Shown one piece after another: positions 46,387 to 53,922 of a DNA stretch of 64,000 nucleotides (its first letter is position 1; each line of letters starts with the position of its first letter). The notes beneath the pieces were generated by a model, which had not been told where the DNA came from, ran no database searches, and was given only the letters and a program-made list of their open reading frames with translations. Source of the DNA: Dysgonomonas sp. 216 (lineage in GTDB: Bacteria; Bacteroidota; Bacteroidia; Bacteroidales; Dysgonomonadaceae); the NCBI RefSeq assembly GCF_010501065.1, contig NZ_QVMM01000004.1, positions 124,001 to 188,000 of the forward strand. The letters are read 5' to 3'. The position numbers and the translations under genes were made by a program.

Positions 46387-46421
46387 CAGCCTTCGGATTG
46401 ATTTTTCGAAGGCTGTTTTCC
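46387..46421 (+). terminator. Intrinsic terminator ending the short tra operon
   Basis: CAGCCTTCG pairs with CGAAGGCTG around an 11-base loop, followed by TTTTCCTTATTT. Confidence 0.82.
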
Positions 46422-46470
46422 TTATTTAAAGCAAAATTTTTCCATTTCTGAAATGAGTTTGTCTTCGAAA

Positions 46471-46490
46471 CCCCGGACAACCCCGGACAA
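46471..46490 (+). repeat. Two tandem copies of CCCCGGACAA
   Basis: A perfect 10-base tandem duplication lies about 90 bases before the first excisionase-like gene. It could be a regulator site; the function is unknown. Confidence 0.5.
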
Positions 46491-46580
46491 ATGCTGCCAC
46501 AGTCTGATTCTTTGCTATTTAACCGATTTTTTGTATATATATTTGTGCTTCGATTGAAATTAATACTTAAAAATAAAGAT

Positions 46581-46892
46581 ATGGAAATAATAAACATTGA
46601 AGCACAAACTTTCGAAAAAATGCTCTCCAAGTTTGAAGATTTTGCAAGTCGGATGGAGCATCTATGCCGCTTGCATGGAGACAGGGACATGAAAGAATGG
46701 TTGGATAATCAGGACGTATGCCAGCTTTTGAACATCTCGAAGCGGACACTTCAAACGTTACGGGATAACGGAACATTGGCATATACCCAAATCAGCCATA
46801 AAACTTATTACAAACCGGAAGACGTGGAAAAAATCGTTCCAGTAGTAGAAGAAAAACGCAAACAAGCTAAATATAAAGGAAAACAGGTATGA
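46581..46892 (+). CDS. Excisionase-like HTH protein 1
   Basis: This 103-residue protein has a MerR/Xis-type winged helix-turn-helix (NQDVCQLLNISKRTLQTLRD then NGTLAYTQISHKTYY) used by recombination directionality factors and element regulators. The ATG at 46581 fits the family; an ATG 90 bases upstream would add an unrelated hydrophobic stretch. It overlaps the next gene by 4 bases. Confidence 0.8.
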   Translation: MEIINIEAQTFEKMLSKFEDFASRMEHLCRLHGDRDMKEWLDNQDVCQLLNISKRTLQTLRDNGTLAYTQISHKTYYKPEDVEKIVPVVEEKRKQAKYKGKQV

Positions 46893-47185
46893 GCAATCAA
46901 TTAATTACATCAGAAAACGAAAGGGTAAAATCATTTTTCCTTTCACTCGAACGGCTATCTACTGCGATAGAGAAGCTGTTTACAGCTCGCAAGCCGACAT
47001 TAAACGGAGAAAGTTTCTATACGGATGAGGAACTTTCCAAGAAATTAAAGTTGAGCCGGAGGAGTCTACAGGATTACAGGAACGAAGGACGTATTCCCTA
47101 TATCAAACTGGGCGGCAAGATACTGTATCGGTCATCGGATATTGAAAAGCTATTGGAGGATGGGTGTCAGGATAAGTTCAGGTAG
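46889..47185 (+). CDS. Excisionase-like HTH protein 2
   Basis: This 98-residue protein has the same Xis-type fold (YTDEELSKKLKLSRRSLQDY then RNEGRIPYIKLGGKILY). The pair of Xis-like genes recalls the xis2c/xis2d pair of CTnDOT, which controls excision. Start and previous stop overlap (ATGA). Confidence 0.8.
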   Translation: MSNQLITSENERVKSFFLSLERLSTAIEKLFTARKPTLNGESFYTDEELSKKLKLSRRSLQDYRNEGRIPYIKLGGKILYRSSDIEKLLEDGCQDKFR

Positions 47186-47403
47186 CTGTTTTGCACACAC
47201 TAATCCTCTTGAATATCTTTTCCTTTTTCGACTGATAAACACCTCTTAATGGAAGGAGAATAAATAAGACAAGGCTATTTTGGTAAATACTCTTTTTCGT
47301 CCCGTGAAAAAGGAAGATTTGGCAAAATACCCGAAGGGTTTAGCCTTGTCGTTTTATTTCCTTCTTTTTTCTTTGTGTTCAGATGAAAGAGGGCTATAAA
47401 AAA

Positions 47404-47433
47404 CGGCAGGCTTAAAAAATGAAAAGCCTGCCG
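47404..47433. terminator. Intrinsic terminator, serves convergent genes
   Basis: CGGCAGGCTT and AAGCCTGCCG form a perfect 10-base stem around a 10-base A-rich loop. It sits between the plus-strand xis genes and the minus-strand KilA-N gene. Confidence 0.85.
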
Positions 47434-47453
47434 CCGGTTAGATGAAATATGTG

Positions 47454-48260
47454 TCATTTCAACAATTTGCGATTTTCAACTTCTTGCAATACCCGCATCT
47501 GTTGAATAGCTATCTGGTTGAGCTTTTGCAGTCGTTCCGGTTGCGGCACTTGCTCATTTATCAGAACAGCATTAATATTTTCCATATTAGACAGGCATAT
47601 CAGTTCGTTAATAGTAGCATAATCGCGGATATTGCCTTTCAAATCAGGATTAGCATCGCGCCATTGCTTTGCGGTAATACCGAAAAGAGCCATGTTTAAT
47701 ACATCCGCTTCGCTGGCATACACGATTGATATTTGTTGAGCGGTAAGTTCCTCCGGTATAAGATTATGCTTTACTGCATCCGTGTGAATATGATAGTTGA
47801 TTTTCGACAGTTCCCGTTTGGCTGACCAGCCAAGTTGTTGCTGTTCATGCTCTTTAAGGCGTTGGAACTCTTTGATGATATACAATTCAAATTCAACCGA
47901 AATCCAGCTTGCAAATTTGAAGGCAATATCTTTATGCGCAAAAGTCCCACCGTATCGTCCAGATTTTGAAATAATGCCTATTGCATTTGTCGATTCAATC
48001 CATTTTTGAGGAGAGAGGGTAAAAGCATTTAATCCGGCTTCTTTTCTAAACCTATCGAATTCGATAGGTTTAAAATTCGGGTTATACAAACTTTCCCATA
48101 TTCCTAGATACTCAATTGTATTTCGATTGCGCATCCAGTTTACAACCACAATAAATGGTTCTTCTGACTTATATTTTGCAATATCCGTCAGAGAGATATA
48201 ATCGGCATTATTGATACTAACAACTGTAACTTCTGTTTCTTGTACTTTTATTTTAGCCAT
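47454..48260 (-). CDS. KilA-N domain protein
   Basis: This 268-residue protein has an N-terminal KilA-N domain (SLTDIAKYKSEEPFIVVVNW, IGIISKSGRYGGTFAHKDIA and FASWISVEFELYIIKEFQRL) and a C-terminal region conserved in Bacteroidetes (AQQISIVYASEADVLNMALF). It is common on Bacteroides mobile elements, often near integrases. The start at 48260 (MAKIKVQ) is preferred to one 12 codons upstream. The role is unknown. Confidence 0.8.
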   Translation of the reverse strand: MAKIKVQETEVTVVSINNADYISLTDIAKYKSEEPFIVVVNWMRNRNTIEYLGIWESLYNPNFKPIEFDRFRKEAGLNAFTLSPQKWIESTNAIGIISKSGRYGGTFAHKDIAFKFASWISVEFELYIIKEFQRLKEHEQQQLGWSAKRELSKINYHIHTDAVKHNLIPEELTAQQISIVYASEADVLNMALFGITAKQWRDANPDLKGNIRDYATINELICLSNMENINAVLINEQVPQPERLQKLNQIAIQQMRVLQEVENRKLLK

Positions 48261-48313
48261 TATTATTCCTGTTTTTAATTGTGTCAAATTAGCCACAACT
48301 TGGTTCTACAAAT

Positions 48314-48682
48314 TTAGTTTAAATTATTGATATCCATCATATGTAACGGAAGTATAAGCCTTGTTGTTTCCTCATTTCTGATGGATTTTTCAACTATATA
48401 TTTCCGAAATACCTCTGCATTTCTTGATTGAATCCGAAACGAAAGAACGATTATCATTTCCAGATTATACTGTTCTACGCTATTGCCATTCTTATAATGA
48501 TAAGTCCGGCAAACTTTGCTTTCATCGAATACTCCGGTTTTCAGGATGGCACGAACGTTCGTATTTATTTTGGCTACAAAGCATTGGAACAAATCGGCAA
48601 GCTGATGCTGTGTCATCCAGATTTCAGTTGATGCCGGAACGGATACTGTGCCGTTTTCTATGGTTATTATCTCTCTATTCAT
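48314..48682 (-). CDS. RhuM-like small protein
   Basis: This 122-residue protein resembles the N-terminal part of RhuM-family proteins: TEIWMTQHQLADLFQCFVAK with the following Asn-rich helix and the VEQYNLEMIIVLSFRIQSRN segment. The family's C-terminal part is absent, so it may be a shortened member, but the same short form is seen next to integrases in Bacteroides. It is 21 bases downstream of the integrase in the transcription direction. Confidence 0.75.
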   Translation of the reverse strand: MNREIITIENGTVSVPASTEIWMTQHQLADLFQCFVAKINTNVRAILKTGVFDESKVCRTYHYKNGNSVEQYNLEMIIVLSFRIQSRNAEVFRKYIVEKSIRNEETTRLILPLHMMDINNLN

Positions 48683-48703
48683 GATTGTCCGGTTTGAATT
48701 TCG

Positions 48704-49999
48704 TTATTTTGCATTGTTTTTCTTCGTTTTGCCATTACTTTGAACTGGCAATTTGTATTTCCGACCGATGCGGTCGCTAATTTTCTTCATGTCCTCATTA
48801 ACTTTTTGCCGGGTAAGTTTTGCGTAAATTTGGGTGGTGCGAATACATTTGTGTCCCATCATCTGACTGACCGTTTCCAATGGAACTCCACGGGAGAGCG
48901 TAATAAGGGTTCCGAAATTATGACGGCTTTGATGGTAGGTAATCCGCTTTTCAATTCCGCATAATTTGGCGACCTTGTTCAAATTGACCTGAACGCAAGA
49001 GGGAGATGGCATCTTGAATATTTTATTTCCGTTGCGCTCGGGCTTGTACTTTTCCATTATCTGCAAAGGGATATCCAACAAGGGTATATTGCACTGGATG
49101 CCTGTTTTCTGCCGGTTGATGTCGATCCAGAAACTGTCGTTCCTGCTTTTATGGATATTTTCCTCTGACAGGTTACACATATCCGCGTATGACAAACCCG
49201 TGAATGTCGCGAAAATAAACATATCCCGTGTATGGCACAAGCGTTTGGAGACTACCGGAACGTTCATGAACTTCTCCAGTTCCTCCAGAGTCATGTGCCT
49301 GCGCTTACGGGGAGGCTGTTCGGGAATATAAGCAGCAAAAGGATTTTTATGTAACGTCCCCTGACTGATTGCCCTGCGGACTATCTTCCTAAGAATGATT
49401 GTATAGGTAGATATTGTATGGGCGGTAAATCCCTGTTCGATACGAAGGTAAGAGTCGAACTTTTCTATAAAGGATAACTCCAGTTGCCGTAACGGGATAT
49501 CTTCCATATTGTAATGGATATGCAGGAAGCGTTTTGTCTGTTTAGTTACAGCTTCATAAGCTTTAATGCTTCCTTTCGAGCGTGTAACGCCTATCTGTTT
49601 GGCGTACTCTTCATTATGTTCGTGAAAGAGTTCCAGCAAGTTTTCTTTTTTCCTCCCGATACCACTTACGGCATTTTTAACAAGCTCCGCCGTAATATAT
49701 CCCTGCTCGTCCAATATCTGTTTATAGTACCGATTGATTCTATCTGTCAGCTGCTCTATATGATAATTTGTTTCGGCGGCATGACGGCTTTTGCCGGTCA
49801 TGCGGTAGGCTTTTGCATCCCATAGTGATGGGTCAATATCTATTCCGACAGAAAACTGGGCTACTTTTGCATTGATGGAGATTCTGCCCATCAACGGACA
49901 CATGCCGTTTTTCTTTATCTTCTGCCGGTTGATATAAAACAGAACTGCGAAAGTGCTGTAAGTAGTATTGGAATGACTGCTCTTATTATTTGTATTCAT
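48704..49999 (-). CDS. Tyrosine site-specific integrase, downstream of the pair
   Basis: This 431-residue recombinase has the arm-binding and SAM-like core-binding domains followed by a catalytic domain: TGLSYADM (Arg I replaced by Ser, as in IntDOT), HQSRHNFGTL (His and Arg II), MMGHKCIRTTQIYAKL with the nucleophile Tyr. It lies 18 bases after its partner in the same direction, so they are coexpressed. A matched pair of recombinases often mediates integration of Bacteroides mobile elements. Confidence 0.92.
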   Translation of the reverse strand: MNTNNKSSHSNTTYSTFAVLFYINRQKIKKNGMCPLMGRISINAKVAQFSVGIDIDPSLWDAKAYRMTGKSRHAAETNYHIEQLTDRINRYYKQILDEQGYITAELVKNAVSGIGRKKENLLELFHEHNEEYAKQIGVTRSKGSIKAYEAVTKQTKRFLHIHYNMEDIPLRQLELSFIEKFDSYLRIEQGFTAHTISTYTIILRKIVRRAISQGTLHKNPFAAYIPEQPPRKRRHMTLEELEKFMNVPVVSKRLCHTRDMFIFATFTGLSYADMCNLSEENIHKSRNDSFWIDINRQKTGIQCNIPLLDIPLQIMEKYKPERNGNKIFKMPSPSCVQVNLNKVAKLCGIEKRITYHQSRHNFGTLITLSRGVPLETVSQMMGHKCIRTTQIYAKLTRQKVNEDMKKISDRIGRKYKLPVQSNGKTKKNNAK

Positions 50000-50017
50000 A
50001 ATATTCTCCTTTCTTTA

Positions 50018-51250
50018 TTATAGTACATTGTTCTCCGTCAAATGAAACTTGCCGGACAGACGTTTATTCAAGTGGCACATATCTTCACCGATTTTCTCAT
50101 TGCTTACCTGTGCATAGATGCGGGTGGCTCTCCAATCCCGATGACCGAGTAATTCAGCTACTGTTTCCAGCGGAACTCCCTGAGAGAGAGTTACTACGCT
50201 GGCATAGCAATGCCTTGCCATGTGAAATGTAACTCGCTTATCTATACCGCATTCCGTAGCTATCCGTTTGAGATAGATATTGGTCTTGCTGCAACTGATC
50301 ATTGGGAATAATTTACCGTCTTTCGCCAGTCCTTTATATTTCTCAATTAATTGCAAGGGAATTTCCAACAATGGAATATGACAAGGTGTTCCGGTCTTCT
50401 TTCTTCTGAGATGTACCCACCGGACACCATCTTCGGCAATAGAAAGATTTTGTTCTGTCAGACTACGCATATCGCTGAAAGCGATGCCGGTAAAAGATGA
50501 AAACAAAAACATATCACGAATAAAGTTTAGGTTGGGTCGGGATAGCTTTGCATTCATCAGCTTCTTCAACTCTGCGGATGTCAGGGATTTGGGGACAATG
50601 GGCGACGTTATAAATTCATAGTCGATGAATGGGTCATTACGGAGAAGACCGTTGTTGATGGCTATTTTTACGATTCTACGAAGTTGTCCAATAATATTTA
50701 CAATCGTCTGGGGAGCAAAACGGAGTTCTACACGCAGATAATAGTCATAGTCGGCAACAAACGATGGGGTCAATGCCTGAAAAGACACATCGCCAACATT
50801 ATACTTCTTCCGCATGAACCTTTTTAGGTGGTTAAGGGAGATGCCATAACGTTTGTAGGTTTCCATGCACCTATTTACGCCGACATTTTTCAGAAAAGAC
50901 TGATTATGTGCTTCGTAGTATTTCACAAGGGTATCCTGTTCGGATGCTATACCCTGAAACGCATTTTTCACATCTTGGGCAGATACATTTTCCTTTTTCA
51001 TCAGTAAGTCCCGATAGGCGGAATGGATGGCTACGCAGATTTTGTTCAGGGATGCATTAATGGAGAGGGCGGTTTTGCTTTTTCCGGTAGCCCTGCCGGA
51101 CTTGGTATCCCAAAGGGATACAAGAACACTCACTTTGGCACTGAACTGCACCATTGATTTACCGATGCGGATACGTCCCAGAACGGGAACTGTTCCGTCT
51201 GCTTTCTCCTCATTTCGTTTGAGGTAGAAATTTACTTTTACTTCTGTCAT
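50018..51250 (-). CDS. Tyrosine site-specific integrase, upstream of the pair
   Basis: This 410-residue recombinase has the same layout. Catalytic signatures are TGIAFSDM (Arg I replaced by Ala), HMARHCYASV and LLGHRDWRATRIYAQV with the terminal Tyr. It heads the integrase operon. The region upstream holds two GTAACG-N5-GTAACG repeats, the likely arm sites. Confidence 0.92.
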   Translation of the reverse strand: MTEVKVNFYLKRNEEKADGTVPVLGRIRIGKSMVQFSAKVSVLVSLWDTKSGRATGKSKTALSINASLNKICVAIHSAYRDLLMKKENVSAQDVKNAFQGIASEQDTLVKYYEAHNQSFLKNVGVNRCMETYKRYGISLNHLKRFMRKKYNVGDVSFQALTPSFVADYDYYLRVELRFAPQTIVNIIGQLRRIVKIAINNGLLRNDPFIDYEFITSPIVPKSLTSAELKKLMNAKLSRPNLNFIRDMFLFSSFTGIAFSDMRSLTEQNLSIAEDGVRWVHLRRKKTGTPCHIPLLEIPLQLIEKYKGLAKDGKLFPMISCSKTNIYLKRIATECGIDKRVTFHMARHCYASVVTLSQGVPLETVAELLGHRDWRATRIYAQVSNEKIGEDMCHLNKRLSGKFHLTENNVL

Positions 51251-51439
51251 AATTAACTCTTTTACAGGTTACAAAATTAACTGTTATAGAGCTAATCAAT
51301 GTTACGCAAGAAATTGTGATTCAGTGAATAAAAACCCGGACTCAGGCTTATTTCTTACATAACAGAAGAACAAGACAAGAATCCTTCTTCTTTCATGGGA
51401 AAATCCGTTGTTTGAATGGTTGCTGCAATATAAAAACAG

Positions 51440-51456
51440 GTAACGCATTCGTAACG
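51440..51456. repeat. GTAACG-N5-GTAACG direct repeat, middle copy
   Basis: GTAACG CATTC GTAACG lies 190 bases upstream of the intact integrase start, nearly the same spacing as the left copy has to the decayed integrase (198). Confidence 0.6.
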
Positions 51457-51642
51457 GAAAGTCTTCCGAAATACACAATATCTTGCTTTTTTACTGCTTG
51501 CAGTGGAGAGAAGATTAATGAAGTTAGCACCAATGGGTCAGCTATTTACGCCGTTTTATCCGTTCTTGCTTTTTAGGTGCATAGTTTGGTAACTGAAAAC
51601 CTGCTTTAAAAGGCATTTATATGTGCAACTTATGAAAAATAA

Positions 51643-51674
51643 AAAGCTCCGATTTTCGTGAAAATCAGAGCTTT
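51643..51674. terminator. Intrinsic hairpin near the element's right end
   Basis: AAAGCTC and GAGCTTT, extended by GATTTT and AAAATC around CGTG, form a long stem with one internal mismatch. A second small palindrome, GATCC-GAGCG-GGATC, lies at about 51701. Such hairpins are common at element boundaries. Confidence 0.6.
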
Positions 51675-51773
51675 ACCCATTTTGCCTTGTTTGTTTGTGA
51701 TCCGAGCGGGATCGCTTTCTTATCTCGTAATAGCTAAATTTTCAGTGTGTTATATTTTCTTGAAAGACTTACC

Positions 51774-51790
51774 GTAACGAATTCGTAACG
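51774..51790. repeat. GTAACG-N5-GTAACG direct repeat, right copy
   Basis: GTAACG AATTC GTAACG lies about 520 bases upstream of the integrase pair and 105 bases before the IS982 end. It is probably part of the attachment site of the mobile element. Confidence 0.6.
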
Positions 51791-51894
51791 ATTAAAAAAA
51801 ATGTCTTTTATCTTGTGCTGGCAGACCGCTGTGAGCCTAACTTCTAGTTACAAATATACAGATAATTATTCGGGTAATAAACTTATTTTTGTCT

Positions 51895-52868
51895 ACCTGT
51901 GGTGCATTTATATAAATAAAAAAGAAGTTGCTCATTATCAAATAAATGATTATATTTAATTGTCTGACAAACGATTAAATATATGAACAACTTCATTCGA
52001 AATTACGAAAAAATATTGAAAACATTGCAATCAGTAGAAAGTAAGAAGAATTTTTTAGATCAAATACGTACACCTAAACTATCAGATATTGAGTTGATTG
52101 CTATTGACTTGACTCCTGAATTTTTAGGTATTGATTCAGAGCGAGATTTGTTCCGAAAATTACCTGTTGATTTGCTATCTAAAGTAGAACGCAGTGCCTA
52201 TAACCGAAGGAAGCGTCGATTATTTTATCATCGAGACTTATTGCGTAAAAAATTGGCTTATAATATTGGTCTTCAAGATTATTATATTGTGGACAGTATG
52301 CCATTGGAAGTTTGTAAATTAAGTCGTAGTTCTCGCAGCCAGGTTTGCAAAGAAGTCTACCAAACAGCTCCCGATAAAGGCTATTGTGCTTCTCAATCGT
52401 GCAATTATTATGGCTATAAACTTCATGCTGTCTGCACTATTGATGGCGTTTTTACTGATTTTGATTTAACTCAAGCTTCCATACACGATATTCACTATCT
52501 GAAAAACATTAAATCGATGTATAAAGATTGTACGGTTTTAGGAGACAAAGGATATTTAAGCATTGATTCTCAGATGGATTTGTTCTCATCTAATCAAATA
52601 AGGCTTGAAGTTCCAATGCGTAGGAATCAAAAAGAATATAAGCCACAAGCCTATATCTTTAGAAAATCAAGAAAACGCATTGAAACCTTGTTTTCCCAAC
52701 TGTGCGACCAATTTATGATTCGTAGAAATTATGCTAAATCTTTTGATGGATTCAAGAACAGAATACTATCTAAGATTATGGCTTTGACTGTTATACAACT
52801 CATAAACAAATTAAATAATCGAAATATGAACAACTTAAAAACCGTGATTGTCTTAATGCACCACGGGT
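51895..52868 (+). mobile_element. IS982-family insertion sequence
   Basis: The element is about 974 bases. Terminal inverted repeats are ACCTGTGGTGCATT at the left and, in reverse complement, ACCCGTGGTGCATT at the right (13 of 14 identical). One transposase gene fills it. A target duplication was not evident. The right end lies 7 bases before a histone H1-like gene. Confidence 0.88.
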
Positions 52869-52870
52869 AA
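51983..52870 (+). CDS. IS982-family transposase
   Basis: This 295-residue DDE transposase has YYIVDSMPLEVCK (first Asp), a variable middle with YYGYKLHAVCTIDGV, TVLGDKGYLS (second Asp) and SRKRIETLFSQLCDQF (Glu). The stop overlaps the terminal repeat at the right. Everything needed for transposition seems present. Confidence 0.9.
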   Translation: MNNFIRNYEKILKTLQSVESKKNFLDQIRTPKLSDIELIAIDLTPEFLGIDSERDLFRKLPVDLLSKVERSAYNRRKRRLFYHRDLLRKKLAYNIGLQDYYIVDSMPLEVCKLSRSSRSQVCKEVYQTAPDKGYCASQSCNYYGYKLHAVCTIDGVFTDFDLTQASIHDIHYLKNIKSMYKDCTVLGDKGYLSIDSQMDLFSSNQIRLEVPMRRNQKEYKPQAYIFRKSRKRIETLFSQLCDQFMIRRNYAKSFDGFKNRILSKIMALTVIQLINKLNNRNMNNLKTVIVLMHHG

Positions 52871-52875
52871 GAGTA

Positions 52876-53052
52876 ATGAAAAATTTAGTTGAAAATTTAA
52901 ACCGGTTATTTGCAGACTTTGCAAAAGATGCAGTATTACAAACCGAAAACGGAAACAAAGCAGCCGGGACACGCGCTAGAAAAACATCTTTGGCTATTGA
53001 GAAGGCTTTGAAAGAATTTAGAAAAGTATCAATCGAAGATTCTAAAAAATAA
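52876..53052 (+). CDS. Histone H1-like DNA-binding protein
   Basis: This 58-residue basic protein has the compact helical fold of the Bacteroidetes histone H1-like (Hc1-related) family. Key features are the central TENGNKAAGTRARKTSLAIE and the C-terminal EFRKVSIEDSKK. It probably binds and compacts DNA. The IS982 right end lies 7 bases before the ATG, so the original promoter has been separated. The residual AAGAG could act as ribosome-binding site. A terminator follows. Confidence 0.85.
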   Translation: MKNLVENLNRLFADFAKDAVLQTENGNKAAGTRARKTSLAIEKALKEFRKVSIEDSKK

Positions 53053-53074
53053 GGTATTTTTAATACCTGAAGAA

Positions 53075-53104
53075 AAAGGTTATTCTTTCCGGAATAATCT
53101 TTTT
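53075..53104 (+). terminator. Intrinsic terminator of the histone-like gene
   Basis: AAAGGTTATTC and GAATAATCTTT form an 11-base stem (one G-T pair) with an A-rich lead and a T tail. Confidence 0.8.
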
Positions 53105-53495
53105 CTGTTTCTGCCTATGGCTGATTCTTAAAAAAGAATGTATGTTTTGACTAAAGAACTATTTGAATTTATGAAAGCTTAAGCAGAGTAAGGTATTCCG
53201 GTTATTACCAAATCGTTACCTATTTCTCTATTCCCTCTCCTTTATTAATTGAAAATCAATCAGATTTTGTTATTCTACATACTTAATAACAAAAGGTAAG
53301 AAAATAAATACCAGTTATCTTAGATAAATGACACAAAAAACTGTATTTGTATTATGTTTTTATAAACTATCATTTTGGATATTAACATTTTAAAAGAAAT
53401 CATTTTAAAAAAAAACTATATGTTAAAAAGAAAGGCATAAAGTATACTAAGATTGGAAGTATCTTGTATAGATAAAACTTTAAATATTAATTATT
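53105..53495. other. AT-rich gap before the Rhs locus
   Basis: About 390 bases without a gene. It includes AAATCGTTACCT at 53210-53221, matching 31583-31594, and presumably the promoter for the Rhs operon. Confidence 0.4.
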
Positions 53496-53915
53496 ATGGA
53501 GAGAAGATTATTATTTGTTTTAGTCCTGTTATGCTCCCTGTATGCGTATAGCCAAAATAAAGTAAGTTTTGAATATGACCAGACTGGAAATAGGACAAAA
53601 AAGACATTAGTTGTAACCACAAAATCGCTACTAGCAAACGAACAACCAGAACAGATTATTAAAGAAGAAATTTCCAAACGGGAAGTCAAAATCTACTCTG
53701 CAATAAAAGGACAGATAACAGTTGAATACTCAACATTGGAAGGAATGAAGAACGGAACGATGGCCGTTTACTCATTTACTAAGGGTACGCCTGTTTTAAC
53801 CCGGAAAATCAAGCATCTAAGGGAAGACCTTGATATCAGCCGTCATCCATCAGGCATTTATATCTTGTTGGTAGATATAGACGGAGAAAAAACATCCTAT
53901 AAACTTATTAAATAA
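53496..53915 (+). CDS. Secreted small protein with an Rhs-like motif and a T9SS-like tail
   Basis: This 139-residue protein has a signal peptide (MERRLLFVLVLLCSLYAYSQ). Next is FEYDQTGNRTKK, which resembles one Rhs/YD repeat. The C terminus (IKGQITVEYS, then RHPSGIYILLVDIDGEKTSY and a final IK) resembles a type IX secretion sorting domain. It lies 7 bases before the giant Rhs gene and is probably cotranscribed. It may help export or anchor the toxin, which is an inference. Confidence 0.75.
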   Translation: MERRLLFVLVLLCSLYAYSQNKVSFEYDQTGNRTKKTLVVTTKSLLANEQPEQIIKEEISKREVKIYSAIKGQITVEYSTLEGMKNGTMAVYSFTKGTPVLTRKIKHLREDLDISRHPSGIYILLVDIDGEKTSYKLIK

Positions 53916-53922
53916 TTGTCTC

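Noticed and set aside
51701..51715. Palindrome GATCC-GAGCG-GGATC as an attachment site
   Set aside because: No second copy was found at the other end, so it is noted only as a small hairpin.
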